NCBI GenBank assembly: GCA_003854985.1
Contig: RQOG01000105.1
Span: 1 to 64,000 of the forward strand
Length of the DNA stretch: 64,000 nt
Origin: Calditrichota bacterium
Lineage (GTDB): Bacteria > Calditrichota > Calditrichia > Calditrichales > Calditrichaceae
Direction: 5' to 3'
Shown: positions 1-7,970 of the stretch, piece after piece
Layout: the number at the start of each line of letters is the position of its first letter
Position numbering within the stretch: the first letter of the stretch is position 1
Made by a program: the position numbers and the translations under genes
Notes under the pieces: generated by a model
Databases searched by the model: none
What the model saw: only the letters and a program-made list of their open reading frames with translations
Told to the model about the DNA's origin: nothing

Positions 1-4
1 AATT

Positions 5-113
5 GGGCTAAAGCCCCATTTTCCGGTTATTTTCATACCGCTATCTGAAGATAGCGGCAAGTTATTTTTGATAACTTTTTTTGGGGGCTGTTTTCCAGAT
101 CATCTAAAACAGC
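5..113. repeat. Hairpin-rich intergenic element (four short palindromes)
   Basis: Four short inverted repeats lie in succession: GGGCT/AGCCC at 5-16, CCGCTATC/GATAGCGG at 38-57 (loop TGAA), AAGTTAT/ATAACTT at 59-77, and GCTGTTTT/AAAACAGC at 87-113. All stems are perfect. This looks like a REP-type intergenic element, and a REP-associated-type transposase lies at 9.45 kb. The link between the two is inference, since no second identical copy was found in the window. Confidence 0.55.
59..82 (+). terminator. Rho-independent-like terminator
   Basis: A perfect 7-bp stem (AAGTTAT/ATAACTT, loop TTTTG) is followed directly by five T residues. It would end transcription entering from a gene left of the window. 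It is AT-rich and therefore weak, and it may belong to the palindromic repeat element rather than act as a terminator. The rest of the 1-413 spacer (114-413) shows no convincing gene; a promoter for tex should lie there but I could not place it. Confidence 0.4.
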
Positions 114-413
114 GGACTAAAATCAATAAAAACAACAAATCTTTTTTAAGATCTAATTATTTAGGACAGCTCAGAGTTAGGATATAATTTTTTAAAATAT
201 TATTTGTTTTTAGGGCATCGTTTTTAGGGACGAGTCTTACGCGGATGATTTTCCCGGATCAGATTATTTTATGTCCGGTTTACAGGCATTGCATGGGAAG
301 CAAGGCAAATTTCATTTTTTCACCTGACCCCGTATTGCATTAGAATTTCCTTTTGATAAATTCTCTCTCGTCTTTTTGATGAAATTATATACATAAAATT
401 ATTAAGGGAAATT

Positions 414-2582
414 ATGACAGCCGAACAGATGATCGATCTAATTGCCAAAGAACTGAACCTCAAAACGCTTCAGGTCCGCAATACAATTCAATTGTTGGAT
501 GACGCCAACACGGTGCCCTTTATCGCCCGATACCGCAAGGAACATACCGGATCGCTGGATGAAAATGTTATCCGCGATATAGAAGACCGCATCCATTACC
601 TGCGCGCTCTGGACGCCCGGAGGGAAACCATTCTCCATTCCATTGCCGAACAGGGAAAACTGACGCCCGAACTGGAAGCGAAGATTAACGCAGCGGTTAA
701 ACTACAGGAACTGGAAGACCTGTACCTGCCCTTTAAACCCAAAAAGCGCACCCGGGCCACGGTGGCTAAAGAAAAAGGTCTTGAACCGCTGGCTAATCTG
801 ATCCTGCAGCAGGAAATTACCGAGGGTGATCCGATCAGGCTGGCCAAGGAATTCATTGATGCGGAAAAAGAAATAAATACGGCGGAAGAAGCCTTGCAGG
901 GCGCCTGCGATATCATTGCGGAAATCATCAGTGACGACGCCGAAGTGCGTAAAATGATCCGCGGACTTACCTTTAAAACCGGTATGATTCGTACCGCCGT
1001 TAAAAAGACGGAAGGCCGCACGGCATACGAAATGTATTACGATTACCAGGAATCCGTAACCAAAATTCCGCCGCACCGCATTCTGGCCATTAACCGCGGG
1101 GAAACCGAGAGTGTTTTGAAAGTTGCCATTGAGGTTAACGCATCGCAGATGACGGCGGAAATTGAAAATCTGTACATCAAAAATACCCGTTCTATTTTCA
1201 CCGATTACCTGAAAAAGTCCGTAACCGATAGTTATCAGCGTCTGATTGAGCCGTCCATCGAAAGAGAAGTGCGCGCGGAACTGACGGAGAAAGCGGATGA
1301 ACACGCCATAAAAATCTTTGCCGCCAATCTTAAAAACCTGCTGCTCCAGCCGCCTGTCCGCGGAAAAATTATTATGGGGATTGATCCCGGATTCCGCACC
1401 GGCTGTAAAGTGGCCGTGATTGATACGACGGGAAAATATATCGAAGGCGATACCATTTATCCTCATCCGCCGCAGAATGAATACCTGAAGGCCAAATCGA
1501 TCGTCCGGTCGCTGGCCAATAAACACAAAGTGGATATTATCGCTATTGGCAACGGCACGGCCAGCCGGGAAACCGAGCAGATTACAGCCGAACTGATTTT
1601 GGAAATGAAAGATGAGAGAAAACTGCAATATGTAATCGTCAGCGAAGCCGGAGCGTCTGTCTATTCGGCTTCAAAAATTGCCCAGCAGGAATTCCCGGAC
1701 CTGGAAGCCAGCATGCGCGGAAATATTTCTATTGCCCGCCGCCTGCTCGATCCTCTGGCCGAGCTGGTAAAAATCGATCCGAAAAGCATCGGCGTGGGAT
1801 TATACCAGCATGATGTGAATCAGCGCAGCCTGGCCAAATCGCTGGAACAGGTAGTTGAATCGTCGGTAAATATGGTCGGCGTCAATCTGAATACGGCGTC
1901 GGCTTCCCTGCTGCGTTATGTATCCGGATTAACTTCACGCACGGCGGAAAGCATTATCCGTTCGCGGGATAAGAACGGTCCCTTTAAAAACCGTAATGAA
2001 CTTAAAAACGTGGACGGCATCGGCGAAGTGGCCTTTCAACAGGCGGCGGGTTTCCTGCGCATCCCGGACGGGGATAATCCGCTGGATAATACCGGCATCC
2101 ATCCGGAATCGTATGATGCGGCCAGTAAACTGCTTAAGAAATTTGCCATAAACGATATTGCTCAGGGCGGCGGCGTTCTGCGAAAAAGCATCAAAGAATC
2201 CAAAACCGATCTTAAAGCGCTTTTAGCTGAACTGGGCATCGGCGAACCGACTTTTGAAGATATTATCCGCAACCTGGAAAAACCGGGACTGGATCCCCGG
2301 GACGAAATGCCCAAGCCGATTTTTAAAAGCGATGTATTGAAAATCGAAGATCTGCGCGAAGGGATGATTCTTAAGGGTACCGTTCGAAATGTAGTGGATT
2401 TCGGCGCTTTTGTCGATATCGGGGTTAAGCATGACGGCCTGGTGCATGTGAGCCAGATGGGTAAAAAGTTTGTTAAGAATCCTTTGGAAGTGGTGGCTGT
2501 CGGCGATGTAATCGATGTCAGGGTGGTATACATCGATCTGGAGCGCGGCCGGGTGGGTTTATCCATGAAAACAGAAGCGTAG
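414..2582 (+). CDS. tex: Tex family RNA-binding transcription accessory protein
   Basis: This is a full-length Tex protein of 722 residues. Tex is a cytoplasmic nucleic-acid-binding protein thought to act with the transcription machinery. The domains run in the family order: an N-terminal helical Tex region (about 1-190), a YqgF/RNase H-like fold starting near residue 321 with the motif IDPGFRTG, helix-hairpin-helix repeats at about 490-555, and a C-terminal S1 RNA-binding domain at about 650-720 with VDFGAFVDIG. The ATG is preceded by AAGGGAAA at good spacing. The TAG stop touches the start region of the next gene, a HAD phosphatase, so the two are probably co-transcribed. No sign of damage. 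Confidence 0.95.
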   Translation: MTAEQMIDLIAKELNLKTLQVRNTIQLLDDANTVPFIARYRKEHTGSLDENVIRDIEDRIHYLRALDARRETILHSIAEQGKLTPELEAKINAAVKLQELEDLYLPFKPKKRTRATVAKEKGLEPLANLILQQEITEGDPIRLAKEFIDAEKEINTAEEALQGACDIIAEIISDDAEVRKMIRGLTFKTGMIRTAVKKTEGRTAYEMYYDYQESVTKIPPHRILAINRGETESVLKVAIEVNASQMTAEIENLYIKNTRSIFTDYLKKSVTDSYQRLIEPSIEREVRAELTEKADEHAIKIFAANLKNLLLQPPVRGKIIMGIDPGFRTGCKVAVIDTTGKYIEGDTIYPHPPQNEYLKAKSIVRSLANKHKVDIIAIGNGTASRETEQITAELILEMKDERKLQYVIVSEAGASVYSASKIAQQEFPDLEASMRGNISIARRLLDPLAELVKIDPKSIGVGLYQHDVNQRSLAKSLEQVVESSVNMVGVNLNTASASLLRYVSGLTSRTAESIIRSRDKNGPFKNRNELKNVDGIGEVAFQQAAGFLRIPDGDNPLDNTGIHPESYDAASKLLKKFAINDIAQGGGVLRKSIKESKTDLKALLAELGIGEPTFEDIIRNLEKPGLDPRDEMPKPIFKSDVLKIEDLREGMILKGTVRNVVDFGAFVDIGVKHDGLVHVSQMGKKFVKNPLEVVAVGDVIDVRVVYIDLERGRVGLSMKTEA

Positions 2583-2608
2583 TGTTCGATTTGCAAGGCA
2601 ATAATCGC

Positions 2609-3229
2609 ATGATGTTCGATATACCCGACGGAACGGAAGCTTTGATTTTTGACTGCGACGGCACTTTAGTCGAGTCCATGCCTTTGCATATGGAAGCCTG
2701 GCGGCAGGCTTTTATGCATTTCGGCGCTGCGTTTGAAGAAGATTTTTTAAATTCCCTGAAAGGGATGCAGGAAAAAGCGGTGGTCGAATCCTATAACCGT
2801 GCGTTCGGTAAAAAGCTGAACAGCGAAGCGATGGTGCGGCGTAAACATGATTTTTTCCGCAAACACATGTCCGAAATCAAAGCCATTGACCCGGTTGCTG
2901 ACGTGGCCCGGTTTTATTACGGAAAGCTTCCGCTGGCCGTTGTCTCCGGCAGCCGCAGGTCAGTGGTTTTGGAAGAATTGAATATCGTTGGCATCCTTCC
3001 TCTTTTTAAGGTAATATTTACAGCGGATGATCCATACAATCCAAAGCCTGCGCCCGATCTTTTTCTGGAAGCCGCACGCCGGATGAAAGTTGAACCGCAG
3101 CGTTGTTTTGTTTTTGAAGACGGCGAATCGGGGATTGTCGGCGCAAAAGCGGCCGGGATGCCGGCGGTGAATATTCTGGATTATGTGAGTACAATTCAAT
3201 TACCGGTTAATCCTGGCGGGGTGAAATAA
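2609..3229 (+). CDS. HAD family hydrolase, beta-phosphoglucomutase/sugar-phosphatase-like
   Basis: This is a haloacid-dehalogenase phosphatase of about 206 residues with a cap domain inserted after motif I. Motif I is DCDGT at residue 15 (nucleophile Asp plus acid/base Asp), motif II is the Ser in VVSGSRR, and the later motifs appear as KPAPDLFL and FEDGESGI. The pattern fits the subfamily of beta-phosphoglucomutase and small sugar-phosphate phosphatases, but the substrate cannot be read from sequence. The ATG at 2609 has an upstream AAGG. A GTG at 2582, overlapping the tex stop, would add nine residues with no conserved content, so it is less likely. Probably an operon with tex. Confidence 0.85.
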   Translation: MMFDIPDGTEALIFDCDGTLVESMPLHMEAWRQAFMHFGAAFEEDFLNSLKGMQEKAVVESYNRAFGKKLNSEAMVRRKHDFFRKHMSEIKAIDPVADVARFYYGKLPLAVVSGSRRSVVLEELNIVGILPLFKVIFTADDPYNPKPAPDLFLEAARRMKVEPQRCFVFEDGESGIVGAKAAGMPAVNILDYVSTIQLPVNPGGVK

Positions 3230-3248
3230 GAATAATAATCTAATAAGA

Positions 3249-3305
3249 CGATCACGATATCGATCACGATTAACGTTCAACGATGGGGTAACCCATGATT
3301 TTAAT
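3249..3305 (+). repeat. Composite repeat copy 1: (CGATNN)4 plus conserved core
   Basis: Four hexamers of the form CGATNN (3249-3272) lead into a 34-bp core at 3272-3305 that starts AACGTTCAACGATGGGG. The core is repeated exactly at 3501-3534. It holds the small palindrome ATGGG-GTAA-CCCAT. The element lies in the 3230-3777 spacer, which holds no gene. Confidence 0.8.
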
Positions 3306-3459
3306 TATGGGGCAGAATGAGCAGGCGAATCTGGGAATGGCGAGAATTTACCCTTCCCCTTGATCCCCTTCCCTAATTCTTAGGGCAGGGGAGAAATCGT
3401 TGTCTTTTGAATATATGAGACTGGATGTGGATGATGCATAGAAAATTATCAGTATAATC

Positions 3460-3534
3460 CGATCCCGATATCGATATCGATAACGATCACGATGACGATC
3501 AACGTTCAACGATGGGGTAACCCATGATTTTAAT
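3460..3534 (+). repeat. Composite repeat copy 2: (CGATNN)7 plus conserved core
   Basis: Seven CGATNN hexamers (3460-3501) lead into the same 34-bp core (3501-3534) as copy 1, 229 bp downstream of it. The hexamer number differs between copies (four versus seven), as in variable-number tandem repeats. Between the two copies (about 3345-3400) is a C/T-rich then G-rich stretch able to fold on itself. Confidence 0.8.
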
Positions 3535-3616
3535 CTGGGATTAAAGACCTGAAGGGCAGCGGACAAAAACGGGCGGCGAAAACAGCGCTTACAAACTAAC
3601 CAACAAGCAATGGAAA

Positions 3617-3645
3617 GGCGGGCGGATAGAGCGCCCGCCCTTTTT
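3617..3645 (+). terminator. Strong rho-independent terminator
   Basis: A perfect 8-bp GC stem (GGCGGGCG/CGCCCGCC, loop of 7 nt) is followed by C and five T residues. The nearest upstream gene on this strand ends at 3229, so it may end a long tex-HAD readthrough transcript or an unrecognised small RNA in 3535-3616. It insulates the restriction island that starts at 3778. Confidence 0.75.
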
Positions 3646-3701
3646 AATAATGAATTAAAGAATAATTATTGTTGATTGTTAATAAACAATTATATAATAT
3701 A

Positions 3702-3730
3702 TTGACAAATTTATAATACATTCTGATTAT
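3702..3730 (+). promoter_or_regulatory. Possible promoter for hsdM
   Basis: TTGACA at 3702-3707 is followed after 17 bp by GATTAT (3725-3730), a 4/6 match to a -10 box. An inverted repeat ATTGTT-AATA-AACAAT (3675-3690) sits just upstream and could be an operator. The stretch is very AT-rich, so such matches can occur by chance. Confidence 0.3.
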
Positions 3731-3777
3731 AGATCATGGAATCTTTGATAGTTTCATAGTCAAATAAGAATAATAAC

Positions 3778-5550
3778 ATGAATAATTTCAGAGAAAAAGC
3801 AAACTTTATCTGGTCTATTGCTGATTTGCTCAGAGGACATTATAAGCAAGCCGACTATGGTAAAGTAATTCTGCCCTTCACTGTTTTAAGACGGTTGGAT
3901 ATGGTACTCGAACCTACAAAAAAGGCGGTTTTGGAAGTTTATGAAAAACATAAGGACAAGAAACCTGAAATACTTGAACCGATTCTTAATGGTGTTTCCA
4001 GAGTAAAATTCCATAACAGAAGTAAATTTGACTTTAATGAGCTTGCTAAAGACCATAATAATATTGCAGCAAATCTTCGCAATTATATCAATGGATTTTC
4101 GATTAGCGCCAGGGAAATTATAGAATATTTCAGCTTTGAAGATCAAATAAGAAAACTAGATGAATATGATTTGCTTTATTTGGTCATAAAGCACTTTGCA
4201 GAAGCAAAAAACAAGTTTGAAGTTTCTGAACCAATGGAGATGGGGTACATATTTGAAGAACTTATCCGTAAGTTTGCAGAAATATCCAATGAAACGGCCG
4301 GAGAACATTTTACCCCACGGGCAGTTATCCGTTTAATGGTTAATATCCTTTTTGCCAATGACAGAGATATTTTAAGAAAAGAAGGTATAGTAAAAACATT
4401 ATATGACCCGGCCTGCGGAACCGGCGGAATGCTATCTGTTGCCGATGAATATCTGCATGAGTTAAATCCAAGCGCCAGACTCGAACTTTTCGGTCAGGAA
4501 CTAAATCCCGAATCTTACGCGATATGTAAATCGGATATGCTTATAAAAGGACAAAATCCAGCAAATATTAAATTTGGGAATAGCTTCAGCCAGGACGGAC
4601 TTGAGGATGAAAAATTTGATTATATGCTCAGTAATCCGCCGTTCGGGGTTGACTGGAAAAAAGCGCAAAAGTTCATTAAAGATGAATTCGATAATAAAGG
4701 ATATGCCGGACGTTTCGGAGCCGGCTTGCCGTCCATAAGTGACGGCTCGCTTCTGTTCTTGCAGCATATGATCAGCAAAATGAAACGGAATGGAGAAAAA
4801 GGAAGTCGTATTGGAATCGTATTCAATGGATCGCCGCTTTTTAGCGGCGGCGCCGGCAGCGGGCCAAGTGAAATAAGAAAATGGATTATTGAAAACGACT
4901 GGCTGGAAGCTATTATCGCCATGCCGGATCAGCTTTTCTATAATACGGGTATTGCCACTTATATTTGGATTGTAACCAACCGGAAAGAACAAAGACGCAA
5001 AGGCAAAGTACAACTCATAAACGCCAGCGGCAGCGACTGGGAAAGCGGCGATAAAAACAATCCCTTTTATGTTAAAATGATGCGCAGTTTGGGCAATAAA
5101 CGCAAAGAAATTGGAGACGGGAAAAACAACAAAGCCGATCAGATTAAAACAATTACGGAAATTTATGAGTCTTTTGCGGAAGGCGCGTACTGTAAGATTT
5201 TCGATAACGAAGATTTTGGCTATACCCGACTGACTATTGAAAGACCCAGGCGCAACGAAAAAGGTGAGATCGAAAAAGATAAAAATAATAAACCTGTACC
5301 GGATTCTGATTTAAGAGATTATGAAAATGTGCCATTAGTGGAAGATGTTGAGACTTATTTTAAAAGAGAAGTCCTTCCCCATTTGCCTGATGCCTGGATT
5401 GATCACAGCAAAACAAAAACCGGTTATGAGATAAACTTTACCAAGTATTTTTATAAATATAAACCGCTGCGCAGCCTGGAAGAAATTCGTAAAGATATAT
5501 TAGCGCTTGAAGAAGAGACAAAAGACATGATTAAGGAGATCATCGAATAA
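3778..5550 (+). CDS. hsdM: Type I restriction-modification DNA methyltransferase subunit HsdM
   Basis: This 590-residue protein is the modification subunit of a type I restriction-modification system. It uses S-adenosylmethionine to make N6-methyladenine in the half-sites chosen by HsdS. An N-terminal HsdM_N helical domain (about 5-150) precedes the N6-MTase domain. The SAM-binding motif DPACGTGGML lies near residue 210 and the catalytic motif IV, NPPFG, near 286. EHFTPRAVIRLM before motif I is typical of HsdM. Length is within the long HsdM class. The stop overlaps the start of the next gene by one base (TAATG), so the AlbA_2-type gene is translationally coupled to hsdM. Confidence 0.93.
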   Translation: MNNFREKANFIWSIADLLRGHYKQADYGKVILPFTVLRRLDMVLEPTKKAVLEVYEKHKDKKPEILEPILNGVSRVKFHNRSKFDFNELAKDHNNIAANLRNYINGFSISAREIIEYFSFEDQIRKLDEYDLLYLVIKHFAEAKNKFEVSEPMEMGYIFEELIRKFAEISNETAGEHFTPRAVIRLMVNILFANDRDILRKEGIVKTLYDPACGTGGMLSVADEYLHELNPSARLELFGQELNPESYAICKSDMLIKGQNPANIKFGNSFSQDGLEDEKFDYMLSNPPFGVDWKKAQKFIKDEFDNKGYAGRFGAGLPSISDGSLLFLQHMISKMKRNGEKGSRIGIVFNGSPLFSGGAGSGPSEIRKWIIENDWLEAIIAMPDQLFYNTGIATYIWIVTNRKEQRRKGKVQLINASGSDWESGDKNNPFYVKMMRSLGNKRKEIGDGKNNKADQIKTITEIYESFAEGAYCKIFDNEDFGYTRLTIERPRRNEKGEIEKDKNNKPVPDSDLRDYENVPLVEDVETYFKREVLPHLPDAWIDHSKTKTGYEINFTKYFYKYKPLRSLEEIRKDILALEEETKDMIKEIIE

Positions 5551-7043
5551 TGCCTATACCGGTAAATATCGACGATTTAATAAACGGTCAGATTGTTGAA
5601 TGGGAACGGATTGAATTTAAAAAAGGATGGAATCCAGAAGCGGTTTTACATTCAATTTGTGCATTTGCAAATGATTTTAATAACTGGGGCGGCGGATATA
5701 TCATTGTCGGCATAGAATCCGATACTGGTCAACCAATCTTACCGCCGGCAGGATTAAATCAGAATCAATTAGATCCAATACAGCATGAATTACTAAATAT
5801 TTGCCACAGGCTGCGTCCGAATTATTTTCCTATTGTTGAACCAGTTGTCTATGAAGAAAAAAATATACTCTTAATTTGGGCGCCTGGTGGATCAAATCGC
5901 CCATATGAAGCGCCGGAAAGCTTGGGAAGCGGATCGCAATATCATCATTATATAAGACTATTTTCAAATACTGTCAAAGCAAATAATAGCGAACGAAATG
6001 AATTACTTTCCATGGCGGCTCAAATACCTTATGATGATCAAATTAACCACCGGGCAGTAATTAATGATTTAGAACAATCAATTATTCAGACTTATCTGAA
6101 AAAAGTTAAAAGCAGTCTTACCGACGAATTTACTAACAAGCCATTCAAACAAATTTGTCAAAATATGAATATCATTGAAGGCCCTGATGAAGATATACAT
6201 CCAAAAAATGTCGGTTTACTGTTTTTTAATAGTAATCCGGAAACTTTTATTTCTGGTTCGAGAATTGAAGTTGTTTTGTTTGAAGATGAAACCGGAGACT
6301 CATTTTCGGAAAAAATATTTGATGGACCCCTTCATCATCAAATTTATGATGTTATAGAATTCATAAATTCTAATATAATCAAAGAAAAAGTCCATAAAGT
6401 TAAAGGACTGGCAGAAGCTGTTCGTTTTACAAATTATCCTTTGGAAGCCCTGGATGAATCTATTGTTAATGCTGTTTATCATAAAGATTATCGTGAGAAT
6501 AATCCTGTTGAAATAAGAATATTTAAAAATCGAATTGAAATATTAAGTTATCCCGGTCCCTTGCCGCCACTCAATAAAGACAATCTTAATACAGGGGAAG
6601 TTGCTGCCAGACGTTATAGAAACCGACGAATCGGAGACTTTTTAAAAGAACTACGCTTAACTGAGGGCAGAAGCACCGGATTTCCCAAGATACGTAAAGC
6701 GCTTAAAGATAATGGTTCACAGCCCCCAAAATTTTTAACGGATGATGACCGAACCTATTTTCAAACTACTATTTATACTCATCCCTTAACTGATGTTAAA
6801 GCATTATTAGCTTCCTTAACAGAGAAACACATAAACGTACTGGAATTTTGTCAAACGCCACGTTCACGTACTGAAATCCTGAAGCGATTAAAATTGTCAA
6901 ATCATACGACAAATTATCAGAACCAAATTTTACGATTGATTGAAAAAGGATTTTTAACTCAAACAGTACCTGGTAGCACCACGGCGCCGAATCAAAAATA
7001 CGTAATTTCAAATATAGGGAAATTGTTACTAGAAAATAGGTAA
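5550..7043 (+). CDS. AlbA_2 (Schlafen-like) domain and HATPase_c_4 putative regulator
   Basis: This 497-residue protein starts with an AlbA_2/Schlafen-AAA_4-like domain (about 18-140), seen as EFKKGW followed by AFANDFNNWGGGYIIVGI. A GHKL-type HATPase_c_4 region follows at about 290-400, with DESIVNAVYHKDYRE, ILSYPGPLPP and GRSTGFPKI. A C-terminal winged helix at about 420-490 (RSRTEILKRLKLSNHTTNYQ) completes it. Such proteins are commonly called RecG-like or transcriptional regulators and are often linked to type I restriction genes. Their biochemical role is poorly settled. The one-base overlap with hsdM suggests it is made with the methyltransferase and may regulate or assist it. Not a canonical Hsd subunit. 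Confidence 0.82.
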   Translation: MPIPVNIDDLINGQIVEWERIEFKKGWNPEAVLHSICAFANDFNNWGGGYIIVGIESDTGQPILPPAGLNQNQLDPIQHELLNICHRLRPNYFPIVEPVVYEEKNILLIWAPGGSNRPYEAPESLGSGSQYHHYIRLFSNTVKANNSERNELLSMAAQIPYDDQINHRAVINDLEQSIIQTYLKKVKSSLTDEFTNKPFKQICQNMNIIEGPDEDIHPKNVGLLFFNSNPETFISGSRIEVVLFEDETGDSFSEKIFDGPLHHQIYDVIEFINSNIIKEKVHKVKGLAEAVRFTNYPLEALDESIVNAVYHKDYRENNPVEIRIFKNRIEILSYPGPLPPLNKDNLNTGEVAARRYRNRRIGDFLKELRLTEGRSTGFPKIRKALKDNGSQPPKFLTDDDRTYFQTTIYTHPLTDVKALLASLTEKHINVLEFCQTPRSRTEILKRLKLSNHTTNYQNQILRLIEKGFLTQTVPGSTTAPNQKYVISNIGKLLLENR

Positions 7044-7057
7044 TCATTAACAATACC

Positions 7058-7090
7058 GGAGTTGGTACGGAGTTGGGGCGGAGTTGGTAT
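7058..7090 (+). repeat. Tandem 11-bp repeat, three units (GGAGTTGGTAC)
   Basis: Three units lie head to tail: GGAGTTGGTAC, GGAGTTGGGGC and GGAGTTGGTAT, 14 bp after the stop codon of the AlbA_2-type gene. The unit length is 11 bp, the same as the second repeat family just downstream. Confidence 0.8.
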
Positions 7091-7110
7091 GAATATGATA
7101 GAGAATTAAT

Positions 7111-7274
7111 AGTGTCTAAGTAGTGTCTAAGTAATAACCAAATAAGTGCAGAACGAATTTAATAAAACAAAACAATATTCGGATAAAACCTTAATATTAT
7201 TGTAATTATACTGATATTAGAAGATATTGAAAGTATTTATGAGTGACTAAGTAATTTCCATTAAGTGTCTAAGT
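7111..7274 (+). repeat. 11-bp repeat AGTGTCTAAGT, four scattered units
   Basis: Two units are in tandem at 7111-7132. One variant (AGTGACTAAGT) lies at 7242-7252 and one exact unit at 7264-7274. They fill the otherwise gene-free spacer 7044-7371 together with the triple repeat at 7058-7090. No function is known to me. Confidence 0.7.
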
Positions 7275-7300
7275 AGGAAACAAGAATTGGTAGATAAAAT

Positions 7301-7344
7301 GTCTGAACCGCAGATTGTATATGATTATTAGATTACGCTGATTG
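7301..7344 (+). repeat. GAACCGCAGATT-type dispersed repeat, copy A
   Basis: The copy begins GTCTGAACCGCAGATT and continues with GATTAT...GATTACGCTGATT. Three related copies lie at 7765-7810, 7814-7858 and 7916-7957. This family commonly surrounds GxxExxY genes, as here. Confidence 0.75.
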
Positions 7345-7371
7345 AAAAAAGATATTGAGTGGGAAAGATTG

Positions 7372-7770
7372 ATGATAAAAGAAACTTATAAATATTCTGA
7401 AATTACGGAAAAGATTATCGGCTGTGCGATGAAGGTTCATAGAGTATTGGGTAACGGTTTTCAGGAAGTAATTTATCAACGGGCGTTGGCTATTGAAATG
7501 CGCAATCAGGGGCTTAATTTTGAACGGGAACTGGAAATGCCCATTTTTTATGAAGAAGAACAGATCGGTACACGCCGGGTCGATTTTTTTGTTGAAGATA
7601 AAATAATGGTAGAACTTAAGGCGCTTACCCAACTGGAAAAAGTACACCTGGCTCAGGCCATCAATTACCTTGAAGCTTATCGGATTGAAATTGGATTACT
7701 GATTAATTTCGGAGCAACCAGTCTGGAGTTTAAGCGATTGACTATTGAACAAAAATTAAAAAAAGTCTGA
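7372..7770 (+). CDS. GxxExxY family protein (PD-(D/E)XK-like)
   Basis: This small protein of about 132 residues carries the family signature GFQEVIY (GxxExxY) and a downstream RRVDFFVEDKIMVELKA segment with the D...ExK spacing of PD-(D/E)XK nucleases. The family's function is not established; a nuclease-like role is inference. The ATG at 7372 has GGGAAAG upstream; a TTG at 7342 would add ten residues that fall in the repeat and is unlikely. The gene is bounded on both sides by copies of the same dispersed repeat, and its last codons and stop lie within copy B. That arrangement suggests the gene and repeats move or spread together. Confidence 0.85.
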   Translation: MIKETYKYSEITEKIIGCAMKVHRVLGNGFQEVIYQRALAIEMRNQGLNFERELEMPIFYEEEQIGTRRVDFFVEDKIMVELKALTQLEKVHLAQAINYLEAYRIEIGLLINFGATSLEFKRLTIEQKLKKV

Positions 7771-7810
7771 ACCGTTGATTAAGATGATTAAAGGATTATG
7801 CTGATGAAAA
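7765..7810 (+). repeat. GAACCGCAGATT-type repeat, copy B (overlaps gene end)
   Basis: The copy begins GTCTGAACCGTTGATT and continues GATTAAAGGATTATGCTGATG. Its TGA supplies the stop codon of the GxxExxY gene. Confidence 0.7.
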
Positions 7811-7813
7811 ATG

Positions 7814-7858
7814 GTCAGAACCGCAGATTATAAATGATTATCAGATTACACAGATTAA
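7814..7858 (+). repeat. GAACCGCAGATT-type repeat, copy C
   Basis: The copy reads GTCAGAACCGCAGATT, then GATTATCAGATTACACAGATT. It lies four bases after copy B, forming a tandem pair. Confidence 0.7.
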
Positions 7859-7915
7859 GAATTAAATATGATGATGAATAATTATTAATATGAAATCAAC
7901 GAAAACCCTAAAAGA

Positions 7916-7957
7916 GTCAGAACCGCAGATTAAAACTGATTAAAGGATTACGCAGAC
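7916..7957 (+). repeat. GAACCGCAGATT-type repeat, copy D
   Basis: The copy reads GTCAGAACCGCAGATT, then GATTAAAGGATTACGCAGA, ending 13 bp before the hsdS start codon. An inverted 16-bp partial copy is embedded in the hsdS coding region at 8017-8032. Confidence 0.7.
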
Positions 7958-7970
7958 AGGTATATAAACA

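Noticed and set aside
702-1628. 308-residue open frame on the minus strand inside tex
   Set aside because: It is a shadow of the GC-biased tex coding frame; no recognisable motif, no ribosome-binding site, and Tex is clearly real.
3249-3534. CRISPR array
   Set aside because: The repeats are short degenerate hexamers and two cores 229 bp apart; there are no regular spacers and no cas genes.
3348-3566. 72-residue minus-strand ORF with Arg/Tyr/Asp repeats
   Set aside because: The RYRYRD pattern comes from translating the CGATNN hexamer repeat; it is not a protein signal.
4501-5013. 170-residue minus-strand ORF inside hsdM
   Set aside because: Antisense to conserved methyltransferase motifs; no family features.
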